A stretch of 35,840 nt of DNA, taken from a filamentous cyanobacterium Phorm 6. Its GTDB lineage: Bacteria > Cyanobacteriota > Cyanobacteriia > Cyanobacteriales > Microcoleaceae. Of this stretch, positions 17,066-25,265 are shown piece by piece. Every line of letters starts with the position of its first letter. Position 1 is the first letter of the stretch. The translations under genes and the position numbers were made by a program. Where the stretch lies: NCBI GenBank assembly GCA_003003725.1, contig PVWI01000026.1:1-35840 (forward strand), given 5' to 3'. The notes below the pieces were generated by a model that made no database searches, was not told the DNA's origin, and saw only the letters and a list, made by a program, of their open reading frames with translations.

Positions 17066-17626
17066 GTGAACAATAAATTATTATTTTGGGCGACTTCTGC
17101 GTGCGTGTTGACTGCTTTAGTACCTGTATCGCGAGTTTTGGGTGCGTGGGAATTGTCGCAGCGGTTGCCTGAAACCCAATCTGTGGCTGTAGCGGGTACT
17201 GCTGTTCCGGTAAGTCAAATCTTGGCAAAATTAAAAGGCAAAACACAAGTCCCAATTTTTATCCCCAGTCGGCTTATTGTTTCGCAGAAGCTTTACTATT
17301 ACAGCCAAGCGCAACCGAATAGCTATGCTATTTCAATAGATTATATAGCAAATTGCCGGGGTGCGGGAGCTTGCACTTTTGGGGAAGTTCGAGCTCAAAA
17401 AGGCGGTGAATTTTCTACGAAAGTAGAAGGGGTAACTAAGACTTTGAAAAATGTTAAACTGGCCGGCGGAGTGAAAGGAATTTTTCACAACGGTTGTGGT
17501 GCTTACTGCACGGCATCTATTCAGTGGAAAAACCAGGGATTTCTATATACTGTATCAATTAAGAACGGACTGGAATCGGATTTGATTTTAACAGCAAATT
17601 CTGCTATTTTAGCGGGAAAGCGTTAA
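17066..17626 (+). CDS. Secreted cysteine-containing protein, paralogue of the next gene
   Basis: 186 aa from GTG 17066, with AGGA at 17054-17057 (8-nt spacing). An N-terminal signal peptide (about 1-25, ending SRVLGA) indicates export. The mature part carries KGKTQVPIFIPSR, a CRGAGACTFG pair (two Cys), KLAGGVKGIF and NGCGAYC (two Cys), ending in NSAILAGKR. The same motifs, in the same order, form the C-terminal half of the next protein. The four conserved cysteines suggest two disulfides outside the cytoplasm. The family was not recognised; function unknown. Divergently transcribed from the RNA ligase gene. Confidence 0.75.
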   Translation: MNNKLLFWATSACVLTALVPVSRVLGAWELSQRLPETQSVAVAGTAVPVSQILAKLKGKTQVPIFIPSRLIVSQKLYYYSQAQPNSYAISIDYIANCRGAGACTFGEVRAQKGGEFSTKVEGVTKTLKNVKLAGGVKGIFHNGCGAYCTASIQWKNQGFLYTVSIKNGLESDLILTANSAILAGKR

Positions 17627-17771
17627 GTTTTGTAGTCTGGGACGCACAACTTCTATCTGTAGGGTGCGCAGTGCGTACCTTACCGTTATTGTATGATATA
17701 TCTTAACTCGCACTCGCCTCTTACAAGATGCTATGGTTTTTTTGCGCTTATCTACTTGGAGGGTAATCAGG

Positions 17772-18776
17772 ATGAGGGGAAGATGGCTATTTGGGGCGAT
17801 TGTTGTTGGTGTAGTGACTGCTTTGACGATCGCACTTTTGACACCATACTCAGCCCTAGCAAGGACAGAAGCGCAAATCACAGAAATTCGCTGGTTTAAT
17901 TATACTTCTCAAGATAGCTGGCAATCCGCACAATTTATTGTACCCGATCGCAATACTGCACAATCTGTCGGCAGATCCAAGTTGCGGTTGTACGATGTTC
18001 ATATTGCCAAGATGTTTGAAATTTCGCGTTTTTTGTGCGATCGCGATCGCACTTGGGCCGGTTACAATTGGTCTTACGAAGCCGAAAATGGCAACATTGA
18101 CATGGGAAGCTTCAAAATTAGCTGCAATCTCGCCCGTTCCACAGCCGCAACTTATGGGTTAGGTAAACCAAAAATTACAGTCATTCGCCGCAACTTTAAC
18201 CAGAAAAACGGCCGTCCATCTGTTGCTGTAGAAAAATATTCAATTCCTACTCTGAACGTTGATAAAAATAGAGTTGTACAGTGGAGAATCTTTGTCCAAA
18301 AATTTCCCCCAATTCCCAACAATTCAGGTACAAATCAAGCTAATACTCGTTTTTCTGTAAGTAACATTTCTCAGCAAATCAAAGGCAAAACACGAGTACC
18401 TGTTTTTCTGCCGAGTATACTTCCTTTATCTGACACTCAGCAACTTGATTTTGACGTGCAAGCTGGCTCCCACGGTTACATTGTTGCCATGTATTTAGGC
18501 AAAGGATGCCGCGCCGGAGCTTGTGCTTTCGGCACAATCGAAGCTAAAAAGAATGAACCATTTTCGCCTCCGTCACAATTGCCGAGGGATACTTATAGAA
18601 GCATTGAATTAGCGGGCGGAATGAGGGGAACTTATTTCCAGACTTGCGGTAATTACTGCATTTCTTATGTGGAGTGGCAAAGGCTGGGTGTACTATACCG
18701 AGTAAGTGTCAAAAATGGAAGGCAGTCAGAAGTTGTTCGGATAGCAAATTCTGCACTTCAAGCAGGGCCACGTTAA
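17772..18776 (+). CDS. Secreted two-domain protein with C-terminal Cys-motif domain
   Basis: 334 aa from ATG 17772, chosen because GGAGGG lies about 9 nt upstream and the product then starts with a clean signal peptide (MRGRWLFGAIVVGVVTALTI, ending YSALA). An in-frame ATG at 17733 would put a non-signal stretch in front. The N-terminal domain (about 30-200) is unique here, with RWFNY and two Cys. The C-terminal ~130 residues match the preceding protein: KGKTRVPVFLPS, CRAGACAFG, ELAGGMRGTYF, CGNYC and NSALQAGPR. This looks like a tandem duplication with a domain gain or loss. Family and function not recognised. Confidence 0.75.
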   Translation: MRGRWLFGAIVVGVVTALTIALLTPYSALARTEAQITEIRWFNYTSQDSWQSAQFIVPDRNTAQSVGRSKLRLYDVHIAKMFEISRFLCDRDRTWAGYNWSYEAENGNIDMGSFKISCNLARSTAATYGLGKPKITVIRRNFNQKNGRPSVAVEKYSIPTLNVDKNRVVQWRIFVQKFPPIPNNSGTNQANTRFSVSNISQQIKGKTRVPVFLPSILPLSDTQQLDFDVQAGSHGYIVAMYLGKGCRAGACAFGTIEAKKNEPFSPPSQLPRDTYRSIELAGGMRGTYFQTCGNYCISYVEWQRLGVLYRVSVKNGRQSEVVRIANSALQAGPR

Positions 18777-18806
18777 TACCATTTTCGATTTGTGATTTTC
18801 GTTGAT

Positions 18807-18823
18807 GTACAATTAAACTGTAC
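18807..18823. promoter_or_regulatory. GTACA-N7-TGTAC inverted repeat, possible antitoxin operator
   Basis: Perfect 5-bp arms at 18807-18811 and 18819-18823, 17 bp upstream of the antitoxin ATG at 18841. Phd/YefM proteins usually bind a palindrome over their own promoter, so this is a plausible autoregulatory site. Short arms keep the confidence modest. Confidence 0.4.
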
Positions 18824-18840
18824 CTAAAAAAACTAATAAG

Positions 18841-19077
18841 ATGCCTGCGATTAGCGTTGAAGAAGGCAAGCAGAATCTGCAAGCTATCTTGGAAAAGGTG
18901 GCAAAAAGAGAAGAAGTGACAATCGTACAGGAGGGCAAAGTAGTAGCTCGCGTAGTCCCACCGCTATCCAAGGAGGAGTGGTTAGCTAGGCATAAAGCAT
19001 TACGAAACTCCATTAATGTCAAGGGCGAACCCCTGAGTGCAACTGTGATTAAGCTAAGGGAGGAAGTACGGTATTGA
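18841..19077 (+). CDS. Phd/YefM-like type II antitoxin, no toxin partner seen
   Basis: 78 aa. The N-terminal Phd-like DNA-binding/dimer fold is visible: the start MPAISVEEGKQNLQAILEKV, then EVTIVQEGKVVARVVP, followed by an extended acidic/basic tail (LSKEEWLARHKALRNSIN onward) that would normally wrap a toxin. The gene after it is on the opposite strand and unrelated, and 19078-19113 holds no open frame, so the usual adjacent PIN or RelE toxin is missing. It may be a solitary antitoxin or anti-addiction remnant. Confidence 0.75.
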   Translation: MPAISVEEGKQNLQAILEKVAKREEVTIVQEGKVVARVVPPLSKEEWLARHKALRNSINVKGEPLSATVIKLREEVRY

Positions 19078-19113
19078 TTTATATAATAACTTTCATATCT
19101 ATAACAAATATTT

Positions 19114-19554
19114 TTATTCGGGACAAACTGAATGATTGCGGTCAAACCAAATGATGTAGTAAACAGACTGAACGCGAAACCCAAATATCCGTTTTTTCTC
19201 ATCAATTCGCATTTCTGATAACCTCGCATCTTCAGGAATATTGTCAGGCAAAGTCGGATGAATGTTAATCAACTTATAACCCGTTCCTACTGATTCACCT
19301 CGTTTTTTTGAGCCGTGACCTTTGATTTGACCCCAAGTATATTTCTCGATTTTCTTTAGTCCTTCAATGAGGTCATTGATTTCTGATGATGTCCAGTCAG
19401 ATAGAAGCCAACGATTTTTATCTGCATAAGTGAATCTGAAGCTAGGATGCTCGTCATCTTTACTGCTTGGTCGATTTAACTGAGTTGCTTGCTCTGGAAT
19501 TCTTCTTTGTTGCTTGTTTTGAGGTGGCTTTGGTATTTGACTTTTTTTACCCAC
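19114..19554 (-). CDS. Putative toxin partner of the Panacea antitoxin
   Basis: 146 aa from GTG 19554. The start codon directly abuts the stop (TAA) of the upstream Panacea gene, and GGAGG inside that gene's end serves as the ribosome site, implying translational coupling. The first ~35 residues are basic and Gln/Pro-rich. The rest has a compact fold, with RWLLSDWTSSEINDLIEGLK, a KGHGSKKRG basic loop and a C-terminal RIFGFRVQSVYYIIWFDRNH strand pair that looks RelE/ParE-like in pattern. No catalytic set is certain. Toxin assignment rests on context: Panacea antitoxins are known to pair with many unrelated toxins. Confidence 0.6.
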   Translation of the reverse strand: MGKKSQIPKPPQNKQQRRIPEQATQLNRPSSKDDEHPSFRFTYADKNRWLLSDWTSSEINDLIEGLKKIEKYTWGQIKGHGSKKRGESVGTGYKLINIHPTLPDNIPEDARLSEMRIDEKKRIFGFRVQSVYYIIWFDRNHSVCPE

Positions 19555-20010
19555 TTACGCCTCCACCAAAGGTGCATAGCAGGCTTTCATATCTTCGTGG
19601 GAAATGATTTCAGTTGATGTTTCCGCAGGTTCTAATCCCTGGCGGGCGTTGAGCCAAGGTGTCTCAGATTGGGTCAATTCTGCCAAATGTTTAGCACTTA
19701 ATTCTCCATAAGCATTCCAAACTTCTTCGAGTACCTCAATCTCATCTTCTTCAAATTCTCCCTCAAAATTATCAGGAGCGGGAATATCGGTATATTTGTA
19801 AGCTTTGTACTCATCCCAAACATGGCGGACAATGGGGCCGGAAACCCAAGCTTCAATATCTTGAAAAAATAGCTGCTGGCTTCTAAAGACTAAACTCCAA
19901 GCTTGTGCGTAATAAACGAGTTTTTGCAGTTTGAGAGGAGAAATAGTATCGCCTGCTTCTCTATCGACACGACATAAAAAGTAACGAGCTACATCCAGAG
20001 CGCTTTTCAT
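19555..20010 (-). CDS. Panacea-domain (DUF4065, SocA/GepA-like) antitoxin
   Basis: 151 aa. The Panacea hallmark is visible from the N-terminus: ALDVARYFL, then ISPLKLQKLVYYAQAWSLVF, an acidic/aromatic FFQDIEAWVSGPIVRHVWDE and a C-terminal helix LSAKHLAELTQSETPWLNAR. Such domains neutralise diverse toxins encoded next to them, as shown experimentally for PanAT systems. The gene order here is antitoxin first, with the toxin start immediately after the stop. An acidic insert EFEEDEIEVLEEV (about 105-117) is typical. Confidence 0.85.
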   Translation of the reverse strand: MKSALDVARYFLCRVDREAGDTISPLKLQKLVYYAQAWSLVFRSQQLFFQDIEAWVSGPIVRHVWDEYKAYKYTDIPAPDNFEGEFEEDEIEVLEEVWNAYGELSAKHLAELTQSETPWLNARQGLEPAETSTEIISHEDMKACYAPLVEA

Positions 20011-20095
20011 AGTTTTAGGATTTTAGTAATTTGACAAATTGACTTTTTATGGTAAACTATTCGGTGGCTTGAGAAGTTCGATCGCCCTTTCCCCC

Positions 20096-20310
20096 TTATT
20101 CCCACATTTTTCTCATCAAATCCTGCAACCTGGGAGCAAACTCTTCAGCTTGCACCAGCTTAGGCTCGATCGACTCTAGGCAAATCATACACCGTCGGCT
20201 GCCTTCCGCTCTCCAGGTCGATCGGCTCAGTTTTATCCCCCTAATTGTCCCAACCAGCAATTAAAGTCACCACCTGCGGTACGCTAGATCAGGTGAATAT
20301 ACTGGCTCAT
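20096..20310 (-). pseudogene. Decayed small gene between the Panacea gene and hemC
   Basis: Reading the minus strand from ATG 20310 gives MSQYIHLI then a stop. Other frames then continue with protein-like text: SVPQVVTLIAGWDN (stop), GDKTEPIDLESGRQPTVYDL, and, after a frame change, ESIEPKLVQAEEFAPRLQD followed by LMRKMWE and a stop at 20096. Together these look like one protein of about 70-80 residues broken by at least one nonsense and two frameshift changes. Family not recognised. It is the only content of the 325-bp gap upstream of hemC apart from the hemC promoter. Confidence 0.4.
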
Positions 20311-20335
20311 TTCAAGCTATCCTGCGATCGATCTT

Positions 20336-21307
20336 ATGTCCCCAACCACATCTGCCCCCTCCCGAACCGTCCGCATCGGTTCCCGTAAAAGCCAACTCGC
20401 CCTCGTCCAAACCCACTGGGTGCAAGCAGAGCTACAGAAACACTTCCCGGAACACACTTTTGAAGTCCACACCATGTCCACCCAAGGGGACATAATTCTT
20501 GATGTCGCCCTCGCTAAAATCGGCGACAAAGGACTTTTTACCAAAGAATTAGAAACGGGAATGCTCAACAATGAAACGGACTTTGCCGTTCATTCCCTCA
20601 AAGATTTACCTACCAATTTGCCCGAAGGTTTAATTTTAGGATGCGTCACCGAACGGGAAAATCCCGCTGACGCCTTGGTAGTTCACTCCAAGCACAAAGA
20701 CAAGCAACTCGACACCCTCCCAGAAAATGCAGTAATTGGCACTTCTTCCCTGCGGCGGCTGGCTCAACTGCGACACCATTTCCCTCATTTTGAATTTAAA
20801 GATATTCGCGGCAATCTCAATACTCGACTCGCTAAATTAGATGATGGCGGTTACGACGCGATTATTTTAGCAGTTGCAGGACTCGAAAGATTGGGAATGG
20901 GCGATCGCATCCATCAAGTTATCGCTCCCGAAATCTCCCTTCACGCCGTCGGACAAGGTGCTTTGGGCATCGAATGCCGCGCCGGAGATACAGAAATCAT
21001 GGAAGTGATCAAAGCTCTCGAACATACGGAAACCGCCCAAAGATGTTATGCCGAACGCGCATTTCTGCGGGAATTAGAAGGCGGCTGTCAAGTACCAATC
21101 GGCGTCAATACCAAAATAGAAAACGGTCAATTAACCTTAACCGGAATGGTATCGAGTCTCGACGGCAAGCGCTTCGTCAAAGATACTGTTTCTGGCGCCG
21201 CCGAGACTGCTGAAATGATCGGAATTGACTTGGCTCACCGCTTGCGGGAACAGGGAGCCGGTGTAATTTTGGAGGAAATTTTTATCGAAGTTCAGCGCGG
21301 TTCGTAA
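20336..21307 (+). CDS. hemC: Hydroxymethylbilane synthase (porphobilinogen deaminase)
   Basis: 323 aa cytoplasmic enzyme that joins four porphobilinogen units into hydroxymethylbilane for haem, chlorophyll and bilin synthesis. It starts its core at [15 protein letters not shown] and carries [12 protein letters not shown] (catalytic Asp region), [25 protein letters not shown] and the cofactor-attachment loop EGGCQVPIG with Cys251, which anchors the dipyrromethane primer. Full length. It appears monocistronic, with about 230 bp to the next gene. Confidence 0.97.
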   Translation: MSPTTSAPSRTVRIGSRKSQLALVQTHWVQAELQKHFPEHTFEVHTMSTQGDIILDVALAKIGDKGLFTKELETGMLNNETDFAVHSLKDLPTNLPEGLILGCVTERENPADALVVHSKHKDKQLDTLPENAVIGTSSLRRLAQLRHHFPHFEFKDIRGNLNTRLAKLDDGGYDAIILAVAGLERLGMGDRIHQVIAPEISLHAVGQGALGIECRAGDTEIMEVIKALEHTETAQRCYAERAFLRELEGGCQVPIGVNTKIENGQLTLTGMVSSLDGKRFVKDTVSGAAETAEMIGIDLAHRLREQGAGVILEEIFIEVQRGS

Positions 21308-21539
21308 AGCTGACATCGGGGGTTTTAAACCCAAAAATCGCCTTTTTTATAAAACAATAAGGGTGATTGTTCTAAAAAATAGCTACGACAGCATTCTGGT
21401 TGTAGATTTTGGATGGGAATTTTAGAAAAAAAGCCCTCTAGTGGTTGAAAAAATGTGATTAGTTATCAACATACCCGTCAAAAATCTACAATCAAACATC
21501 CTAAATAAATCAGCAACCTATTTCAGGGAAAGGCAAAAT

Positions 21540-22361
21540 ATGAGCGAAACTCAATTAAAACTAGAATTGGCAAAAGTTCAGCAACTTTATCGCAAAATGC
21601 AGGCAGATCAAAAAGCTTTGCAGCAGCAATTGAAAGAGTTTAAAACCCAGACGGGAAACTTTTCTGATGTCGTCGAGCAAGTTTTGCCCTCCGTAGTTTC
21701 AGTTTACGTGATGGATTGGGATACAGGAGAAGAGACTTCTTCGGGCAGTGGTTTTTTTGTATCGCCTGACATCATTGTCACTAACTATCACGTTGTCGAA
21801 GATATTGCTGATGAAGATTATTTCTACGAAGAAAATGAAGTCGAACAGGTTTTAGTCGAAACTCATGATGGAAAGTTGAGAATGGCAGAGGTGGTATTTA
21901 CTGGCAATGCAACAGAGGATTTAGCATTGCTTTTAATTACTGGTTTTATGCTCGATCCCGAAACAGGAGAACAAGTTGAATCTCCCGAAGAATATCCTCC
22001 TTTAGAGTTGTCTTTTGATGTGAAAGTGGGCGATCCAGTAATTGCAGTGGGCAATCCTTTGGGGCAGTTTCCGTCAACTGTAACTCAAGGTATTATTAGT
22101 GCAGTTCGCGAACCGGAAGAGCATGAGGTGGGCGACGACGATGAAGATGAGGTTGGTGAGGTGAAGGTGTTGCAAACTGATGCGGCGATTAATCCGGGAA
22201 ATTCGGGTGGGCCGTTGATTAATATGGCCGGTCAAGTTGTTGGGGTGAATACGTGGGGATGGGAAGATGCTGATACTATCAATTTGGCGATCGCCTCTGT
22301 TGCTTTGGATGACTTTTTAGCTGGATTTGAGGAAACTTTTGAGGGTGATGGCGAGAATTAG
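21540..22361 (+). CDS. S1C-like trypsin-fold serine protease, cytoplasmic, no PDZ domain
   Basis: 273 aa. The catalytic triad is clear: His84 in VTNYHVVED, Asp127 in TEDLALLL and Ser222 in NPGNSGGPLIN. The fold matches HtrA/Deg proteases. Unlike cyanobacterial HtrA/HhoA/HhoB it has no signal peptide and no PDZ domain. Instead it starts with about 35 residues of coiled coil (LAKVQQLYRKMQADQKALQQ), and the protease is unusually acidic, with a DDDEDEVGEV loop before the active serine and acidic tracts near residue 95. It may be a cytoplasmic regulatory or scaffolded protease. A GGGAAAGG ribosome site precedes ATG 21540. Confidence 0.88.
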   Translation: MSETQLKLELAKVQQLYRKMQADQKALQQQLKEFKTQTGNFSDVVEQVLPSVVSVYVMDWDTGEETSSGSGFFVSPDIIVTNYHVVEDIADEDYFYEENEVEQVLVETHDGKLRMAEVVFTGNATEDLALLLITGFMLDPETGEQVESPEEYPPLELSFDVKVGDPVIAVGNPLGQFPSTVTQGIISAVREPEEHEVGDDDEDEVGEVKVLQTDAAINPGNSGGPLINMAGQVVGVNTWGWEDADTINLAIASVALDDFLAGFEETFEGDGEN

Positions 22362-22462
22362 TCGGTAGTTGTCAGTAATCTGTGATTCTGGCGATCCTCT
22401 TCGTTGGCGTAGCCCCCGTAGGGGATCGCGAATCATAAACATGAGAGGGATTCGACTGATTA

Positions 22463-22810
22463 TTATTGAGCAGCCGCCATCAATTCACTCGGTTCGGCAA
22501 CTTCTTTTTGCAGCTTTTTACTGAAATAAATTACTTCATAGTCTGGTGCAAGTTCCTGACGTAGCTGATGCCATATACTAATCCCTTCTTGCTCAAATTT
22601 ATCGCTAACTTCCTCACTAGCAAACCCAGATGAAGCTGGATCGTTCCAATTCAGAGTTCCCTCATAAATTGTGATCCAAGCAAGCAAACGCCTGAGAGTT
22701 TCTTGACTTAAAGGTAATGCCGTTGGCTCGATATTGCCAAGTTTTCCAGGAGAGGCCCACCATAAGGGATGACTGCCATAGTCAGCATTTAGTTTAATGA
22801 TTTCTTTCAT
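22463..22810 (-). CDS. Small protein next to disrupted nuclease gene, possible antitoxin/immunity protein
   Basis: 115 aa, no catalytic motif. It starts MKEIIKLNADYGSHPLWWAS and is rich in acidic and Trp residues (WITIYEGTLNWNDPASSGF), with a central helix and a C-terminal EVIYFSKKLQKEV. ATG 22810 has AGGTG about 8 nt upstream and lies 19 bp after the stop of the disrupted gene, so the two were probably an operon. Acidic small partners downstream of RNase-like toxins are often antitoxins, so this role is plausible, but the evidence is positional. It still looks intact. Confidence 0.6.
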   Translation of the reverse strand: MKEIIKLNADYGSHPLWWASPGKLGNIEPTALPLSQETLRRLLAWITIYEGTLNWNDPASSGFASEEVSDKFEQEGISIWHQLRQELAPDYEVIYFSKKLQKEVAEPSELMAAAQ

Positions 22811-22829
22811 GTTTATTCACCTTATTTTA

Positions 22830-23340
22830 TTAAAGAGAAGCGGGGTTAGCACAAACCAGATAACCGTTGCTACCGACTGTCACTGCAATCAGTTGAGTTA
22901 CACCATTAAAAGTGACTTGATAAATCGGTCTAGTTGGAGATTGATAACCTACAATTTCACCTGCATCACAGGGGATTTAAGCCCCCACCTTTAGGTGGAT
23001 TGTTTTTAGGCAGGGGCTTAAATCCCCTGCCTAAAAACTTCGCAATCAACTGTCAACTGTCAACTGTCAACTGTTAACTGTTAACTGAGATAACAGCAGC
23101 CATCACTGCATCGGGGATTTCTGCCTCAGAGATATTTCTTTGTGCAAAATCTCGCCTGTGATTGTTCACAATGTGTTGCAAACCAGAGGCATAGTTTCCT
23201 ATTTCTAAGAAAATTATTTGACCATCGATTAGCTTGGCTATCTCAACTATTGCTTCTGGATTATGCTTAATTCCGGTTTGCCTCAGTTCGGCTATGAGGG
23301 TTGCTTTTTCATCTGAGATTTCATTTTCTGAGTTGGTCAA
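22830..23340 (-). pseudogene. RNase-like (BECR-fold) toxin gene interrupted by a repeat insertion
   Basis: The upstream part (TTG 23340 to about 23089) encodes EKATLIAELRQTGIKHNPEA, GQIIFLEIGNYASGLQHIV, then NNHRRDFAQRNISEAEIPDA and VMAAV, after which the frame enters a repeat and stops. Beyond the ~118-bp repeat the same protein resumes (22970 to 22830): DAGEIVGYQS, RPIYQVTFNGVTQLIAVTVG, then SNGYLVCANPASL and stop. Joined, it gives about 130 residues with a GLQHI-x(3)-H motif and a C-terminal YxVxFNG/VTVGSNG strand pair, as in barnase/EndoU/colicin-E5/RelE-like nucleases. The inferred product is a toxin now inactivated. Confidence 0.7.
22971..23088. repeat. Inserted hairpin plus heptamer tandem repeat (about 118 bp)
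   Basis: Two parts. First, a hairpin with arms CAGGGGATTTAAGCCCC (22969-22985) and GGGGCTTAAATCCCCTG (about 23013-23029), containing an ACCTTTAGGT inner palindrome. Second, TCAACTG-type heptamers repeated about six times (23046-23085). The insertion interrupts a recognisable coding sequence, so its boundaries can be read from the resuming frame. Related hairpin fragments lie at 25194-25217 and 29569-29593. Confidence 0.75.
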
Positions 23341-23461
23341 TGGCGATTATCTCAGTCTTAGGGAATTTATTATAATTTTAGCATGGCAGTGGGCGATCGC
23401 TCTTTTTTTGACCGCAGATGGACGCGGATTGATGAAAAGGGCGATCGCCTCAAATGACGGT

Positions 23462-23596
23462 TCAAGTAAATAGCAGGTTTTCTGCGATCGTCTTAGGTTT
23501 TGGGAGAGATTTACCATCTACCTGATATTCTTCAACTAAAAGCTCTACTGCATTCTTCAAAGCTTCTTCGTAGGTATCTCCGTTTTTTTTGCGCAC
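23462..23596 (-). pseudogene. Truncated HicB-like antitoxin remnant
   Basis: From GTG 23596 the frame reads VRKKNGDTYEEALKNAVELL, then VEEYQVDGKSLPKPKTIAEN and LLFT before stop 23462. The frame is also open back to about 23638. G-D-T-x-E-E-A-L-x-N-A-x-E is the hallmark helix of HicB-type partial RNase-H-fold antitoxins, but the N-terminal strands (the G-x-W/V-x-ELPG part) are absent and are replaced by the glgA leader. No HicA partner is nearby. Probably a decayed 3' fragment. Confidence 0.45.
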
Positions 23597-23667
23597 CGCG
23601 TTAATATTGTGTCGATCGCCATTTAAACTTAATCTAGACTAACTATCTCAAGGAACACAAAAAAATA

Positions 23668-25095
23668 ATGCGCATTTTATTTGTATCCGCCGAAGCAGCA
23701 CCCCTAGCCAAAGTGGGCGGTATGGGCGATGTCGTCGGCGCTTTGCCTAAATTTCTGCGCCGCATGGGCCACGATGTCCGCATCTTCATGCCCTACTACG
23801 GTTTCGTCTCCGACAAAATGGACGTTCCCAAAAAACCTGTTTTCCAGGGGGCGGCGATGTTCCAAAATTTCTCAGTCTTTGAAAGTGTTTTGGCGGGAAC
23901 CGATGTACCTTTATACTTATTGCAACATCCATCTTTCTTACCCCGTCGCGTTTACGGTGGCGTAGATGAAGATTGGCGGTTCACTTTCTTTGCTAATGCT
24001 GCCGCTGAATTTGCCTGGAATCACTGGAAACCACAAATTATGCACTGTCACGACTGGCATACAGGGATGATACCTGTTTGGATGAAGCAAGACCCCGATA
24101 TCAGCACAGTTTTTACTATTCACAATTTAGCTTATCAAGGGCCGTGGCGCTGGCGTTTGGAGCAGATGACTTGGTGTCCTTGGTATATGCAAGGTCACAA
24201 TACAATGGCTGCGGCAGTCCAGTTTGCCGATCGCGTAAATACAGTTTCGCCCACCTACGCCGAACAAATCAAAACCCCAGCTTACGGCGAAACTTTGGAA
24301 GGTTTGCTATCTTTTCTAGGCGGCAAAGTATCGGGGATTTTGAACGGAATTGATACAGAATCTTACAACCCAGAAACAGACAAGTACCTTCATCAACAAT
24401 TCAGTGTTGATACTATTGAAAAGCGCCCAGCAAACAAAATTGCCCTGCAAGAAGAAGTCGGTTTGGAAGTGAATAAAGGCGCCTTTTTAATCGGCATGGT
24501 GACGCGGCTGGTAGAACAGAAGGGATTGGATTTGATCATTCAAATGCTCGATCTCTTCATGGCCTATACCGATGCTCAGTTTATTGTACTCGGAACGGGC
24601 GATCGCTACTACGAAACCCAACTCTGGCAAATGACAGCCCGCTATCCCGGTCGGATGTCCACCCAATTACTCTACAACGACGCCCTTTCCCGGCGCATTT
24701 ACGCAGGCTGCGACACCTTCCTGATGCCCAGCCGTTTCGAGCCCTGCGGCATCAGCCAAATGCTCGCCCTCCGCTACGGGTGCGTCCCATTGGTGCGCCG
24801 CACCGGCGGTTTAGTCGATACCGTTTCGCACAACGACCCAATTAATGATACTGGTACCGGTTACTGTTTCGATCGTTACGAACCCCTCGACTTGTTCACC
24901 TGCATGATCCGAGCATGGGAAGGTTTCCGCTACAAAGATAAGTGGAAAGAACTGCAACAACGCGGGATGAGAGAAGATTTTAGCTGGGATATTTCTGCTA
25001 AGAAATACGTCAACTTGTACAGCGATATTTTGGGACTACCGCCCGAAGAAATCGCACCAGAACCAGAACCAGAATTAATCATTGGTAAAGGTTAA
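23668..25095 (+). CDS. glgA: Glycogen synthase, ADP-glucose type (GT5)
   Basis: 475 aa enzyme that elongates glycogen from ADP-glucose. The ADP-glucose-binding KVGGMGD motif is at residue 15 of [35 protein letters not shown] and [11 protein letters not shown] are in the N-terminal Rossmann domain. The retaining-glycosyltransferase signature [18 protein letters not shown] with [10 protein letters not shown] is in the C-terminal one. The start matches the cyanobacterial GlgA1-like form rather than the second GlgA isoform. An AGGAA sequence precedes ATG 23668. The last ~10 residues ([11 protein letters not shown]) are a low-complexity acidic tail. Confidence 0.95.
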   Translation: MRILFVSAEAAPLAKVGGMGDVVGALPKFLRRMGHDVRIFMPYYGFVSDKMDVPKKPVFQGAAMFQNFSVFESVLAGTDVPLYLLQHPSFLPRRVYGGVDEDWRFTFFANAAAEFAWNHWKPQIMHCHDWHTGMIPVWMKQDPDISTVFTIHNLAYQGPWRWRLEQMTWCPWYMQGHNTMAAAVQFADRVNTVSPTYAEQIKTPAYGETLEGLLSFLGGKVSGILNGIDTESYNPETDKYLHQQFSVDTIEKRPANKIALQEEVGLEVNKGAFLIGMVTRLVEQKGLDLIIQMLDLFMAYTDAQFIVLGTGDRYYETQLWQMTARYPGRMSTQLLYNDALSRRIYAGCDTFLMPSRFEPCGISQMLALRYGCVPLVRRTGGLVDTVSHNDPINDTGTGYCFDRYEPLDLFTCMIRAWEGFRYKDKWKELQQRGMREDFSWDISAKKYVNLYSDILGLPPEEIAPEPEPELIIGKG

Positions 25096-25105
25096 TCTCT
25101 TTCTT

Positions 25106-25168
25106 TGTAGGGTGCGTCAGGCGTTATTGTCGATTTAGGCGATCGGATATTTGCTGACGCACCCTACA
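25106..25168. repeat. TGTAGGGTGCGTCAG inverted repeat after glgA
   Basis: Perfect 15-bp arms at 25106-25120 and 25154-25168 with a 33-nt loop, starting 11 bp after the glgA stop. This is a widespread cyanobacterial MITE-like motif. It may also end or stabilise the glgA mRNA; no U-tract follows. Confidence 0.75.
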
Positions 25169-25193
25169 GTAACTTAAGGTCAAACCCCCAGTC

Positions 25194-25217
25194 CGGCAGG
25201 GGTTTAAACCCCTGGCG
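25194..25217. repeat. GGCAGGGGTTTAAACCCCTGGC palindrome
   Basis: A short palindrome (AGGGGTTTAAACCCCT) of the same family as the element inserted at 22971-23088 and the one at 29569-29593. Spacer of glgA and DUF1824. Confidence 0.65.
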
Positions 25218-25237
25218 GTCTTGCGGACTAAGTTGAC

Positions 25238-25265
25238 ACCAATTACCAATTACCAATTCCCAATT
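25238..25265. repeat. ACCAATT heptamer tandem repeat (4 units)
   Basis: ACCAATT three times, then CCCAATT, in exact 7-bp register. It is an STRR-type repeat of filamentous cyanobacteria and touches the stop codon (25264-25266) of the DUF1824 gene. Confidence 0.75.

Noticed and set aside
23046-23085. Heptamer run as a CRISPR array
   Set aside because: Units are 7 bp without unique spacers; this is an STRR-type tandem repeat.
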